Part shown: in pieces, positions 8,718 to 15,967 of the stretch
How positions within the stretch are numbered: the stretch's first letter is position 1
How the letters are laid out: each line of letters starts with the position of its first letter
Assembly (NCBI GenBank): GCA_030648135.1
Contig: JAUSIF010000067.1
Coordinates: 1-17,826, forward strand
Origin: Xanthobacteraceae bacterium
GTDB lineage: Bacteria > Pseudomonadota > Alphaproteobacteria > Rhizobiales > Xanthobacteraceae
DNA: 17,826 nucleotides
Direction of reading: 5' to 3'
Translations under genes and position numbers: made by a program
Notes under the pieces: model-generated
Database searches by the model: none
Told to the model about the DNA's origin: nothing
Seen by the model: only the letters and a program-made list of their open reading frames with translations

Positions 8718-10254
8718 GAGTTTCCTCCTGCGGAAGGTCGAGAACGTGGCCTGCGAACGGCCGGGCCTTTGCAAGGCCGGACAGCGCCGCATTGCCGGCA
8801 ACCGCCAAGTTGCCCCATGGGTCGTCAGCCATCGCCGCCGTCAGTTCATGCCGGCCATGCACGAAGAAATCGATGTCGTTCGCAGGCAGTGCATTATCGA
8901 GCGGTGTTTTCACCAAATCGCCGGGCCGGGCCGGACGAACGATGTGCGGCGTGACGATGATGGCGAGATCGGTTTCTTTCTTCTGATAGGACGCGCTGCG
9001 GAACAGCGCGCCGAGCACCGGGATGTTTCCGAGCCACGGCAGTTGCTGCGCATCGGTCGTGTTGATGCTCTGCAACAGGCCTGCGATTGCGAAGCTCTGA
9101 CCGTCACGCAGCTCGATCGTGGTATTGGCGCGGCGCACGATCAGGCTGGGGATATCGATCCCGCCCACGCGCACGACATTGGTCGGATCGAGCTGGCTCA
9201 CTTCCGGCTCGATCTTCAAGTTGATCACGCCGTTGGAGAGCACGGTAGGCGTAAAAGCAAGACCTACGCCGAATTTCTTGAATTCGATCGAGATCTGGTT
9301 GAGCGCCGACGCGACGGGGAAGGGAAATTCTCCGCCCGCGAGAAAGCTTGCCGTATCGCCGGAGAGCGCGACCAGGTTCGGCTCGGCCAGACGCCGAGCG
9401 ACGCCCCGTTCCTCCAGCGACTTGATGATCACGTCGGCATCCACGCCGCCCTTGAGCAGGCTGCCGATGATGACGCCAAACGGCGTGTTGCCCGACAACA
9501 GGCCGGCGGTGCCGATATTCGTAGTCAGATTATTCGCCACCGTGTCCCAGCGGATGCCGAGTTCACGTCCGGCGGTGCGCGAGGCTTCGACAAACCGCAC
9601 CTCCAGCAAGACCTGCTGAGGCTGAAGCACCTTGACCGAATTGATGACGTCCGGCCCGAACTGCTTTGCGATCGTCATCGCACTGTTGAGCGTCACGCCG
9701 TCGGGCGAGGTACCCGTCAGCATGATTCGACCGTTGGCGGAGGTCACCTTGATTCCGGAATTCGGAAACTGACGCGAGATCTCGCCGGAGAGCTTCGTGG
9801 TGTCGTAGGACACTTCGACGTCGAAAACGCCCACGAGTTTCTTACCCTCGGCATAGACCGAGACCCGGGTGCCGCCGATCTTCTTGCCGAGAACCGATAG
9901 CGACTTATCGGTTAGCGGCAGCACATCGGCGGTTTCCGGATCGCTCACCACCACATCGATGAAGCTCGTGTCGGTGCGGACGTTTTCCGACTTGCCGACG
10001 ACGACACTCACCGACGACGTATTCTTACCGATGCCGATCTGCACGAGCCGTGGCTGCGGTTGCGCCTGCGCTTTCCCGAGCGCGGGTGGCAGCAGCAAAC
10101 CGGCGGCGGCGACCATGACTGCAGTCATTAACGACGGCAGCAACGAGCGCAGGCGCGACGGCGAGAACCCGTTGAGACGAGCCCCGGTTTCCATGACCTT
10201 ATCCGGTCGCTTTCGACCGGCGGTCGCAACTTGATAATCTTTCGAGTCACACAC
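8701..10254 (-). CDS. cpaC: CpaC/RcpA: outer-membrane secretin of the Tad pilus
   Basis: A 517-residue secretin that forms the outer-membrane channel for the Flp pilus. A signal peptide with a long polar N-region has its hydrophobic core at about 37-58 and a likely cleavage after AQA. The N-terminal pilus-specific domain covers about 70-150, and a BON/N-domain with SGEISRQFPNSGIKV is near 156-170. The secretin domain runs to about 440, with EVRFVEASR (218-226), ELRDGQSFAIAGLL (381-394), LPWLGNIPVLGALFRS (405-420) and DLAIIVTPHIVRP (429-441). The start is a GTG at 10254 with GGGGAGG 6 bases upstream. An internal ATG at 10194 gives a more typical signal peptide but has a poorer ribosome site. 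The gene ends 17 bases inside the next gene. Confidence 0.94.
   Translation of the reverse strand: MCDSKDYQVATAGRKRPDKVMETGARLNGFSPSRLRSLLPSLMTAVMVAAAGLLLPPALGKAQAQPQPRLVQIGIGKNTSSVSVVVGKSENVRTDTSFIDVVVSDPETADVLPLTDKSLSVLGKKIGGTRVSVYAEGKKLVGVFDVEVSYDTTKLSGEISRQFPNSGIKVTSANGRIMLTGTSPDGVTLNSAMTIAKQFGPDVINSVKVLQPQQVLLEVRFVEASRTAGRELGIRWDTVANNLTTNIGTAGLLSGNTPFGVIIGSLLKGGVDADVIIKSLEERGVARRLAEPNLVALSGDTASFLAGGEFPFPVASALNQISIEFKKFGVGLAFTPTVLSNGVINLKIEPEVSQLDPTNVVRVGGIDIPSLIVRRANTTIELRDGQSFAIAGLLQSINTTDAQQLPWLGNIPVLGALFRSASYQKKETDLAIIVTPHIVRPARPGDLVKTPLDNALPANDIDFFVHGRHELTAAMADDPWGNLAVAGNAALSGLAKARPFAGHVLDLPQEETHVALQ
8721..8728 (-). promoter_or_regulatory. Ribosome site of the short lipoprotein gene, inside cpaC
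   Basis: The minus strand reads GGAGGAAA, then CTC and the ATG at 8717. The site lies within the last codons of cpaC, consistent with the 17-base gene overlap, and fixes the lipoprotein start. Confidence 0.6.
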
Positions 10255-10260
10255 GTTATC

Positions 10261-10267
10261 CCTCCCC
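10261..10267 (-). promoter_or_regulatory. Ribosome binding site of cpaC
   Basis: The minus strand reads GGGGAGG, then GATAAC and GTG at 10254. It favours the GTG start over the internal ATG at 10194. Confidence 0.55.
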
Positions 10268-10328
10268 GTGCAGTATTTTGAGCCTTGTCGTTTTACGGAT
10301 GCACATCCCCGCGATTTGCCCCGTTCAT

Positions 10329-11165
10329 TTAGCGCCGGTCGGTACCCTCGACCGGCACGCTGTACTCTTCCTTTTTTTCGGCCCGGTAGACCACGATCGT
10401 GGCCTGGGTGCGAGATTGCGTAGCCGTGCCCATGCTGCCGCTGCCGATATCGATGAGCGTGATGCGACGGCTGTTTTCTTCGTTGGGGTCGCCGGCCTTG
10501 CGCAGAACGAGCGCGAGGCTGCCGACGGAAGCGGCGAGAGCGAGCTTCTGGGCGGCGACGGTGTCGACCTCGAGCGTAACCGCCTTGACCAGCGTCGGCT
10601 TATCGACCCGATCATCCGCGATCTGATCGACGGCAAGAACCTTGACGTTCTGCAGAACGACGTCGTTGCTGCCGGAGCCTTTTTCCGCCTGGCGCGTCAC
10701 CAGAACATCGACGCGATCACCCGGAAGCACGAAACCGGCGACACCCTCGACGTCGTTGACGCGGACGGTGACGGCCTTCATCCCGTCCTGAATGACGGCC
10801 GATAAAGTGGCCTTTTGTCCGGCGCCAGTCAGTTTCGAGCTGATCACCGGCTCGTTGGGCTCGATCGAGGCGAGCACGGCGCGCTTGCCGTCCGCAAGCA
10901 ACGTCTCGATGGAGGTGAAGGCTCCAGCCGGAATGGCTCCTTCGGGCCAGGCGACCTCGCGCAAGACCTGCGGCGTGAGCGGCATTCCAAACCGAAGCGG
11001 CGATTTGGCGACAACGACATTACGGGTAGCCACGGTCTTTTTCTGGGCCTCGAAGTTCTTGGCCCGCAAATCGGCCTGGCGGCTCAGCCAGGTCTGCGCG
11101 AAAAAAACCGCGAGAACGCCGAAAACAACGGCGGCAGCGATCATCACGATCGTACTCGCACGCAC
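10329..11165 (-). CDS. cpaB: CpaB/RcpC: periplasmic Tad pilus assembly protein with SAF domain
   Basis: A 278-residue protein anchored by one N-terminal membrane segment (about residues 5-24). An SAF (antifreeze/flagellar P-ring-like) domain follows at about 45-112 with VVVAKSPLRFGMPLTPQVLR. The RcpC domain then includes VRVNDVEGVAGFVLPGDRVD (about 135-154) and an ALAASVGSLALVLRKAGD segment. CpaB works with the secretin in the periplasm. The GTG at 11165 was chosen because AGGAG lies exactly 8 bases upstream; the GTG at 11174 would overlap that site. It is the first tad gene in the operon, with no pilin or prepilin peptidase gene before it. Confidence 0.92.
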   Translation of the reverse strand: MRASTIVMIAAAVVFGVLAVFFAQTWLSRQADLRAKNFEAQKKTVATRNVVVAKSPLRFGMPLTPQVLREVAWPEGAIPAGAFTSIETLLADGKRAVLASIEPNEPVISSKLTGAGQKATLSAVIQDGMKAVTVRVNDVEGVAGFVLPGDRVDVLVTRQAEKGSGSNDVVLQNVKVLAVDQIADDRVDKPTLVKAVTLEVDTVAAQKLALAASVGSLALVLRKAGDPNEENSRRITLIDIGSGSMGTATQSRTQATIVVYRAEKKEEYSVPVEGTDRR

Positions 11166-11173
11166 TGGAGTCA

Positions 11174-11178
11174 CTCCT
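11174..11178 (-). promoter_or_regulatory. Ribosome binding site that sets the cpaB start
   Basis: AGGAG on the minus strand ends 8 bases before the GTG at 11165. It lies in the near-palindrome GGAGTCACTCC (11167-11177 region), which also holds a GAGTC site at 11168-11172. Confidence 0.55.
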
Positions 11179-11251
11179 GGCTACGCAATCCATTCGCGAG
11201 CCAGCACCAATAGCGAACAAGCGTTGTCGCCTAGTGTTGAAATCTGGAAAT

Positions 11252-11270
11252 GATTCCGAGTCTTTGATTC
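11252..11270. promoter_or_regulatory. Cluster of three GANTC (CcrM-type methylation) sites upstream of cpaB
   Basis: GATTC at 11252-11256, GAGTC at 11258-11262 and GATTC at 11266-11270 lie 87-105 bases upstream of the cpaB start. GANTC is the target of the cell-cycle methyltransferase CcrM in alphaproteobacteria, and GcrA-dependent promoters carry such sites. A regulatory role here is inferred. Confidence 0.4.
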
Positions 11271-11386
11271 ATGTTGAAAGCTTGGTGAAACCACATGCTT
11301 TCCAATAATTTGATTGCATTGATAAAAAGCAATCCGTGGGTTTTTTCTGGTAAACATAGCGGATCTATTCTTGGTAGCTGAATCGT

Positions 11387-11441
11387 GAATGGCCGGCCGG
11401 GGAGGCCGCAACCAGCGCGCGGATGGACGAAACGGCCATTC
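11387..11441 (+). repeat. Inverted repeat in the leader of the cyclase operon
   Basis: GAATGGCC (11387-11394) and GGCCATTC (11434-11441) are perfect 8-bp arms 39 bases apart. Within them, CGGCC (11394-11398) and GGCCG (11404-11408) can pair around a 5-base loop. The right arm ends 33 bases before the ribosome site of the cyclase gene. It may be a two-part operator or a leader RNA structure. Confidence 0.35.
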
Positions 11442-11474
11442 TTGCTAGCCTTCGTGGGCGCGCAACGAAAAATA

Positions 11475-11481
11475 GGGGAGG
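11475..11481 (+). promoter_or_regulatory. Ribosome binding site of the cyclase gene
   Basis: GGGGAGG directly abuts the ATG at 11482 but is 9 bases from the ATG at 11491. The second ATG is therefore the likelier start. Confidence 0.6.
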
Positions 11482-11490
11482 ATGAGGCCG

Positions 11491-12444
11491 ATGGACATCA
11501 GGGTGGGCAAGAAAGCGATCGCCGAAGCAACCGAAAAACTCAAGAATTGGGGGCGCTGGGGCAAGGACGATCAAATCGGGACGCTCAATCATGTCAGGCC
11601 CGAGGATATCGTCAAAGCCGCGAGCCTTATCCGCACCGGCAGGGTGTTTGCGCTCGGCATCCCACTTGACAGCAACGGACCGCAGACCGGCCTGTTCGGC
11701 GGTCGCTTCAATCCAATCCATCAAATGCTCGCGACCGGCACCGATGCTATTGCCGGCCGGCAGGACTGGAACAAGATTCGCTATGCCGACGATACGCTCA
11801 ACCTGTGTGTACAGGGTGCGACCCACTGGGACGCGCTCGGGCACATTTTCTATGAGGACAAGGCCTACAACGGTCACGATGCCAAGCTCATCGATGCCAA
11901 GGGGCTGAACGTTCTCGGCATCGAGCATTCCAAGAACAAGATGGTCGGGCGCGGCGTACTCCTGGACATTGCCCGCTTTCGCGGCGTCGACTGGCTCAAG
12001 GACGGCGAAAGCATTTCCAATGACGAGCTCGACCAATGCGCCAAGGCCGAGAAGGTCGAGATCCGGCGCGGCGATTTCGTCATCGTCCGCACCGGACAGA
12101 TGGAACGCTGCCTCCAGGAGAAGAAATGGGGCGGCTATGCCGGCGGCGACGCGCCGGGCGTCAAATTTGAGAACTGTTATTGGTGCCAGGAGAAGCAGAT
12201 CGCCGCGATATGCACTGACACCTGGGGCGTCGAGGTCCGGCCGAACGAGACCACGGAAGCGAACCAACCCTGGCACTGGGTGGTGATCCCGGCCATGGGG
12301 CTATGCATGGGCGAGATCTTCTACCTCAAGGAGCTCGCAGAAGACTGCGCCAAGGACAAGATCTACGAGTTCTTCTTCTGCGGGCCGCCGCTCATCATCA
12401 CCGGTGGAACCGGCTCGCCGATCAATCCGCAGGCGATCAAGTGA
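11491..12444 (+). CDS. Cyclase-family metal-dependent hydrolase (kynurenine formamidase superfamily)
   Basis: A 317-residue member of the cyclase family, whose members hydrolyse amides, lactones or cyclic esters with a metal bound by an HxGTHxDxxxH motif. Here the motif reads QGATHWDALGHIFY (108-121): His112, Asp114 and His118 are kept, and the first His is Gln. That variant is seen in the long (about 300-residue) branch, which differs from the roughly 210-residue kynurenine formamidases. It is the first gene of an operon with HIT, HisD-like and SDR genes; its TGA overlaps the next ATG (TGATG). No tryptophan-degradation gene is nearby, so kynurenine formamidase activity is unlikely. A lactone or cyclic amide substrate feeding the downstream dehydrogenases is inference. 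Confidence 0.85.
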   Translation: MDIRVGKKAIAEATEKLKNWGRWGKDDQIGTLNHVRPEDIVKAASLIRTGRVFALGIPLDSNGPQTGLFGGRFNPIHQMLATGTDAIAGRQDWNKIRYADDTLNLCVQGATHWDALGHIFYEDKAYNGHDAKLIDAKGLNVLGIEHSKNKMVGRGVLLDIARFRGVDWLKDGESISNDELDQCAKAEKVEIRRGDFVIVRTGQMERCLQEKKWGGYAGGDAPGVKFENCYWCQEKQIAAICTDTWGVEVRPNETTEANQPWHWVVIPAMGLCMGEIFYLKELAEDCAKDKIYEFFFCGPPLIITGGTGSPINPQAIK

Positions 12445-12827
12445 TGTCGGACGATCCGAGGGGCTGTGAACTGTGCAAGCCCGACATGGTGCTGTTCGAT
12501 GATGAACTTGGCTATGTGCGCTACGATAATAATAGTTTGAGTCGCGGCCATGTTCTCGTGATTCCGCGCCGACATGTAGCGAGCTTTTTTGATATGACGG
12601 CAGAAGAGAAAGCATGCGTAATTGCGCTGCTTGATCGTGCCAAGGGACAAATTGAGCAGGAGTTTGCCCCCGACGGCTACAATATCGGCGTCAATATCGG
12701 CAGTGCCGGCGGCCAGTCGCGCATGCACGTTCACGTCCATCTCATCCCGCGCTATACCGGAGACGTAGCCGATCCACGCGGCGGTATTCGCTGCGTGCTG
12801 GCCAATCGAGCAACATCGAAGCATTAA
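12444..12827 (+). CDS. HIT-family nucleotide-binding hydrolase/transferase
   Basis: A 127-residue HIT (histidine triad) protein. The triad is His95, His97 and His99 in MHVHVHLIPRY, with His97 the expected nucleophile. Cys8 and Cys11 (CELCK) plus His44 resemble the zinc site of related HIT proteins. The ending GDVADPRGGIRCVL is typical of the Ap4A hydrolase-like branch. Family members cleave dinucleoside polyphosphates or nucleoside phosphoramidates. The ATG overlaps the cyclase stop by one base (a GTG at 12441 is an alternative), and 46 bases separate it from the HisD-like gene. It looks richer in A/T and uses codons such as AAT, TTT and GTA more than its neighbours, which hints at a separate origin. 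Why an HIT protein sits in this operon is unknown. Confidence 0.9.
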   Translation: MSDDPRGCELCKPDMVLFDDELGYVRYDNNSLSRGHVLVIPRRHVASFFDMTAEEKACVIALLDRAKGQIEQEFAPDGYNIGVNIGSAGGQSRMHVHVHLIPRYTGDVADPRGGIRCVLANRATSKH

Positions 12828-12860
12828 TATTGGTTCACCGGTCATTGGCTTGATCGGTAA

Positions 12861-12870
12861 GGGGGAGGAA
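12861..12870 (+). promoter_or_regulatory. Ribosome binding site of the HisD-like gene
   Basis: GGGGGAGGAA lies 3 bases before the ATG at 12874, leaving about 5 bases after GGAGG. It supports this ATG over the upstream in-frame TTG at 12850. Confidence 0.6.
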
Positions 12871-12873
12871 GTC

Positions 12874-14181
12874 ATGGCTCGTCATTTGAAGCGCGGGATC
12901 GATGCGAGCGCGGTGAAGGATGCCGACACCAAGGTGTGCGAGACGGTCGAGCAAATCCTCGCCGATATCGAAGCGCGCCGTGACAAGGCGGTGCGTGAAC
13001 TGTCCGAGAAATTCGACAAATGGTCACCCAAGAGCTTCCGCCTGAGCGAGCAGGAGATCGAGCGCGCAGTCGGAAAAGTCGCCAAACGCGACCTTGAGGA
13101 CATTCGCTTCGCCCAAGCCCAGGTGCGGAATTTCGCCGAAAAGCAGAGGGCTTGCCTACTGGACCTCGAGGTTGAGACCCTGCCCGGTGTCATCCTCGGC
13201 CACCGGAATATTCCGGTGGGGAGCATCGGCTGCTACGTGCCGGGCGGGCGCTATCCGATGGTCGCCTCGGCGCACATGTCGATCGTCACCGCGCGCGTCG
13301 CCGGGGTGAAGCGCATCATCGCCTGCGCGCCGCCGTTCCAAGGCGGCCCGCATCCGGCGATCGTCGCCGCCATGCATTTCGGCGGCGCTGACGAGATTTT
13401 CGTGTTGGGCGGCGTGCAGGCGATCGGCGCCATGGCGCTCGGCACGGAACAGATCCCGCGCGTCGACATGCTGGTCGGCCCCGGCAATGCCTATGTGGCA
13501 GAAGCCAAGCGTCAATTGTTCGGCCGCGTCGGCATCGATTTGCTGGCGGGGCCGACCGAGACCTTGATCATCGCCGACGACAGCGTCGATGGGGAGATCT
13601 GCGCCACCGACCTTCTCGGCCAGGCCGAGCACGGGCCGACCTCGCCGGCGGTGTTGATTACCAATTCCGAGAAGCTCGCCCGTGATACCCAACGCGAGAT
13701 CGAGCGGCTGCTCAAAATCCTTCCCACCGCCGACGTCGCCCGCAAGGCGTGGGAGGATTACGGCGAGGTCATCGTCTGCGTGGACTATGCCGAGATGGTG
13801 CGCGAGGCCGATCGCGTCGCCTCCGAGCATGTGCAGGTGATGACCAAGGACCCGGACTATTTCCTCGCCAATATGACGAGCTACGGTGCGCTGTTTTTGG
13901 GCCCGCGCACCAATGTCGCCTTTGGCGACAAGGTGATCGGCACCAATCACACGCTCCCCACCCGCAAGGCAGCGCATTACACCGGCGGGCTTTGGGTCGG
14001 AAAATTCCTAAAGACCTGCACCTATCAGAAGGTGCTGACCAATGAGGCGAGCGATCTCATCGGCCGTTATTGCTCGCGGCTTTGCATCCTCGAAGGCTTC
14101 TCGGCCCATGCCGAGCAGGCGAACGTGCGGGTGCGCCGCTATGGCGGGCGCAACGTCGATTACGCGCAGCCGGCGGCATGA
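12874..14181 (+). CDS. Histidinol-dehydrogenase-family enzyme, HpsN-like (sulfopropanediol 3-dehydrogenase type)
   Basis: A 435-residue zinc- and NAD-dependent alcohol dehydrogenase of the HisD family, which oxidises a primary alcohol in two steps to a carboxylate. All functional positions of HisD are kept: zinc ligands Gln250, His253, Asp352 and His412, the catalytic pair Glu318-His319, and His359 in GTNHTLPT. Segments such as VPGGRYPMVASAHMSI (122-137) and HYTGGLWVGKFLKTCTYQ (368-385) resemble the HpsN branch, which oxidises 2,3-dihydroxypropane-1-sulfonate to sulfolactate, more than biosynthetic HisD. No his gene is nearby, and the SDR gene follows with an ATGA overlap. The exact substrate is unproven; another diol or amino alcohol is possible. 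Confidence 0.88.
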   Translation: MARHLKRGIDASAVKDADTKVCETVEQILADIEARRDKAVRELSEKFDKWSPKSFRLSEQEIERAVGKVAKRDLEDIRFAQAQVRNFAEKQRACLLDLEVETLPGVILGHRNIPVGSIGCYVPGGRYPMVASAHMSIVTARVAGVKRIIACAPPFQGGPHPAIVAAMHFGGADEIFVLGGVQAIGAMALGTEQIPRVDMLVGPGNAYVAEAKRQLFGRVGIDLLAGPTETLIIADDSVDGEICATDLLGQAEHGPTSPAVLITNSEKLARDTQREIERLLKILPTADVARKAWEDYGEVIVCVDYAEMVREADRVASEHVQVMTKDPDYFLANMTSYGALFLGPRTNVAFGDKVIGTNHTLPTRKAAHYTGGLWVGKFLKTCTYQKVLTNEASDLIGRYCSRLCILEGFSAHAEQANVRVRRYGGRNVDYAQPAA

Positions 14182-14960
14182 GCGTCGTGCCTCCGGTCGA
14201 ACTCACCAAGACCCCGTCGTTCCGGCTCGACGGCAAGCGCGCGCTGGTGACGGGCGGCGGCCGCGGTATCGGGCTTGCCGCCGCCTCGGCGCTCGCGGAA
14301 GCCGGCGCTCATGTCACGCTCGCGGCACGCACCCGCGACGAGATCGAGAAAGCGGCGGCGGCGATCCGCGCCCGCGGCCAGCAGGCAGAAGCGCTCACTC
14401 TGGACGTGACCGACCTCGACGCGGTACGCAAAGCCATCGCCGCGGCGGAGCCTTTCAATATCCTCGTCAATAATGCCGGCACCAACCGCCCGGCCTACCT
14501 CATGGACGTCAAGGTCGAAGATTTCGATGTCGTGTTCGCCGTCAACGTGCGTGCGGCCTTCTTTGTCGCGCAGGCGGTGGCGCGGCGGCTGATCGAGACA
14601 AAACTGCCCGGCTCGATCATCAACATCTCCTCGCAGATGGGGCACGTCGGCGCGGCGCGGCGCACGGTCTACTGCGCCTCCAAGCACGCCATGGAGGGCT
14701 TCACCAAGGCGATGGCGATCGAGCTCGCCCCGCACAACATCCGCGTCAATAGTCTGGGCCCAACGTTTTTGGAGACGCCGATGACGCGGCCGTTCTTCGA
14801 GAACAAGGAATTTCGCGACGAGGTTTTGTCCAAGATCAAGCTCGGCCGCCTCGGCCAGCTCGACGAAATCACCGGTGCGATCGTCTTCCTCGCCTCCGAA
14901 GCCTCCTCGCTGATGACCGGCAGCGCGCTTGTGCTTGATGGAGGCTGGACGGCGGAATAA
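14178..14960 (+). CDS. SDR-family NAD(P)-dependent oxidoreductase
   Basis: A 260-residue classical short-chain dehydrogenase with cofactor motif TGGGRGIG (25-32), NNAG (98-101), and catalytic Asn123, Ser152, Tyr165 and Lys169 (YCASK). Arg51 in AARTRDE after the second strand suggests NADP(H), though this is a weak guide. It is close to the gluconate 5-dehydrogenase/3-oxoacyl-ACP-reductase-like group. The ATG at 14178 overlaps the HisD-like stop as ATGA, so the two enzymes are probably co-translated and act on connected intermediates. It ends one base before the stop of the convergent 2-hydroxyacid dehydrogenase gene. Confidence 0.9.
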   Translation: MSVVPPVELTKTPSFRLDGKRALVTGGGRGIGLAAASALAEAGAHVTLAARTRDEIEKAAAAIRARGQQAEALTLDVTDLDAVRKAIAAAEPFNILVNNAGTNRPAYLMDVKVEDFDVVFAVNVRAAFFVAQAVARRLIETKLPGSIINISSQMGHVGAARRTVYCASKHAMEGFTKAMAIELAPHNIRVNSLGPTFLETPMTRPFFENKEFRDEVLSKIKLGRLGQLDEITGAIVFLASEASSLMTGSALVLDGGWTAE

Positions 14961-14961
14961 G

Positions 14962-15924
14962 TCAGGCCGGCTTCACCGGATAAACCGGCTTTTCGCCGCT
15001 CAAGACCCTCGCCACGTCGGTCGCGCACTTGGTCTGCAGCTCGTTCAGCGCTTCCACCGAATAGAACCCCGTATGCGGCGTCAGGATCACGTTGTCGCGG
15101 CCGAGGAGCTTCGAATCCTTCGCCAGCGGCTCGATCGCGACGACGTCGAGCGCCGCGCCGCCGAGATGGCCCGAGTCGAGCGCCGCAACCAGCGCCGCTT
15201 CGTCGACCAGCGGCCCGCGCGCGGTGTTGATGAGCAGCGCGCCTTTCTTCATCTTCGCGAATGCGTCGGCGTTGATCAGCCCGCGCGTTGCCGGCAGCAG
15301 CGGCGCATGGATCGAGACGAAATCCGAGATTTCAAGAAGCTTGTCGAAACTCACGCCCTCGACACCCGCGGCCTTCAGCACGTCCTGCGGCACATAAGGA
15401 TCGTGCGTGACGACGCGCAGGCCGAAGGCCTTGGCTTTCGGCGCTACTGCGCGCGGGATGTTGCCGAAGCCGACGAGGCCGAGGGTTTGTCCGGCAATGC
15501 GCCGGATCGGGACGATCGGCGGCACTTCCCAGCGTCCGGACTGCACCAGCTTGTTGGAAAACGGAACCTTGCGAGCGAGCGCGAGCAAGAGCGCCATGGC
15601 GTGGTCCGAGACTTCCTGCATGCAATAGTCGGGCACGTAGGTCACGGTGATGCCGAGCTCGACCGCGGCCGGGATATCGATGTTGTCGACCCCGAGGCCG
15701 AAGCGGCCGATCACCTTGCAGCGCTTGAACTGGCGGAGCAGATCGCCGGGCAGTTTGGCGTAGGTCACGAGAATTGCATCGGCGTCGCGCGCCACCGCCA
15801 GGATGTCCTCGGCGGACGCGCTCTTCGCCATGCGCAGCTCGGGCTTCAAGCGCGCCAGTGCCGCCTTGGCGGGGTCGAGGGAGGGAAACGGGCTGTCGGT
15901 GACAGCAATCAAGGGCGGGCTCAT
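14962..15924 (-). CDS. D-2-hydroxyacid dehydrogenase, probably NAD-dependent
   Basis: A 320-residue enzyme of the D-isomer-specific 2-hydroxyacid dehydrogenase family (CtBP/phosphoglycerate-dehydrogenase-like branch). It interconverts a 2-hydroxyacid and a 2-ketoacid. The catalytic set is Arg236 (NTARGP), Glu265 (AIEP) and His284 (TPHTG). The nucleotide loop GLVGFGNIPRAV is at 149-160. Asp175 at the end of the second Rossmann strand (VVTHDPY) points to NAD. GRFGLGVDNID (73-83) is the usual substrate-loop region. GGAG lies 7 bases before the ATG. It is third in the minus-strand operon, 43 bases after the other dehydrogenase. The substrate (for example glycerate, hydroxypyruvate or a sulfonated analogue) is not determinable. 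Confidence 0.9.
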   Translation of the reverse strand: MSPPLIAVTDSPFPSLDPAKAALARLKPELRMAKSASAEDILAVARDADAILVTYAKLPGDLLRQFKRCKVIGRFGLGVDNIDIPAAVELGITVTYVPDYCMQEVSDHAMALLLALARKVPFSNKLVQSGRWEVPPIVPIRRIAGQTLGLVGFGNIPRAVAPKAKAFGLRVVTHDPYVPQDVLKAAGVEGVSFDKLLEISDFVSIHAPLLPATRGLINADAFAKMKKGALLINTARGPLVDEAALVAALDSGHLGGAALDVVAIEPLAKDSKLLGRDNVILTPHTGFYSVEALNELQTKCATDVARVLSGEKPVYPVKPA

Positions 15925-15967
15925 GGCTAGGCTCCGAACACCGCTGCGATCTTAGCTCGCAATATCC

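Larger units (their letters stand above)
11166..11490. promoter_or_regulatory. Divergent regulatory region between cpaB and the cyclase operon
   Basis: These 325 bases hold no convincing gene. The middle (about 11240-11375) is clearly A/T-richer than its surroundings. GANTC sites stand at 11252, 11258, 11266 and 11380, with another at 11168. GATTGC (11312-11317) and GCAATC (11329-11334) form a 6-bp dyad, and a run of six T is at 11341-11346. A possible minus-strand promoter for cpaB is TTGCTT, 17 bases, ATTATT with A-rich sequence upstream, but it is a weak match. The plus-strand side contains the long dyad at 11387-11441. No Flp pilin is encoded here. Confidence 0.55.

Noticed and set aside
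8677..9900. Long plus-strand frame of 407 codons
   Set aside because: Antisense to the cpaC secretin gene, whose family signatures are unambiguous.
11312..11346. GATTGC/GCAATC dyad with a downstream T-run as an intrinsic terminator
   Set aside because: The stem is A/T-rich and 6 bp with an 11-base loop, the T-run is separated by six bases, and the position is between divergent genes where no transcript needs to end.
11181..11411. Small minus-strand frame upstream of cpaB considered as a pilin gene
   Set aside because: The 76-residue translation has no hydrophobic Flp pilin segment or G/ALL-type prepilin cleavage site, and lacks a ribosome site.
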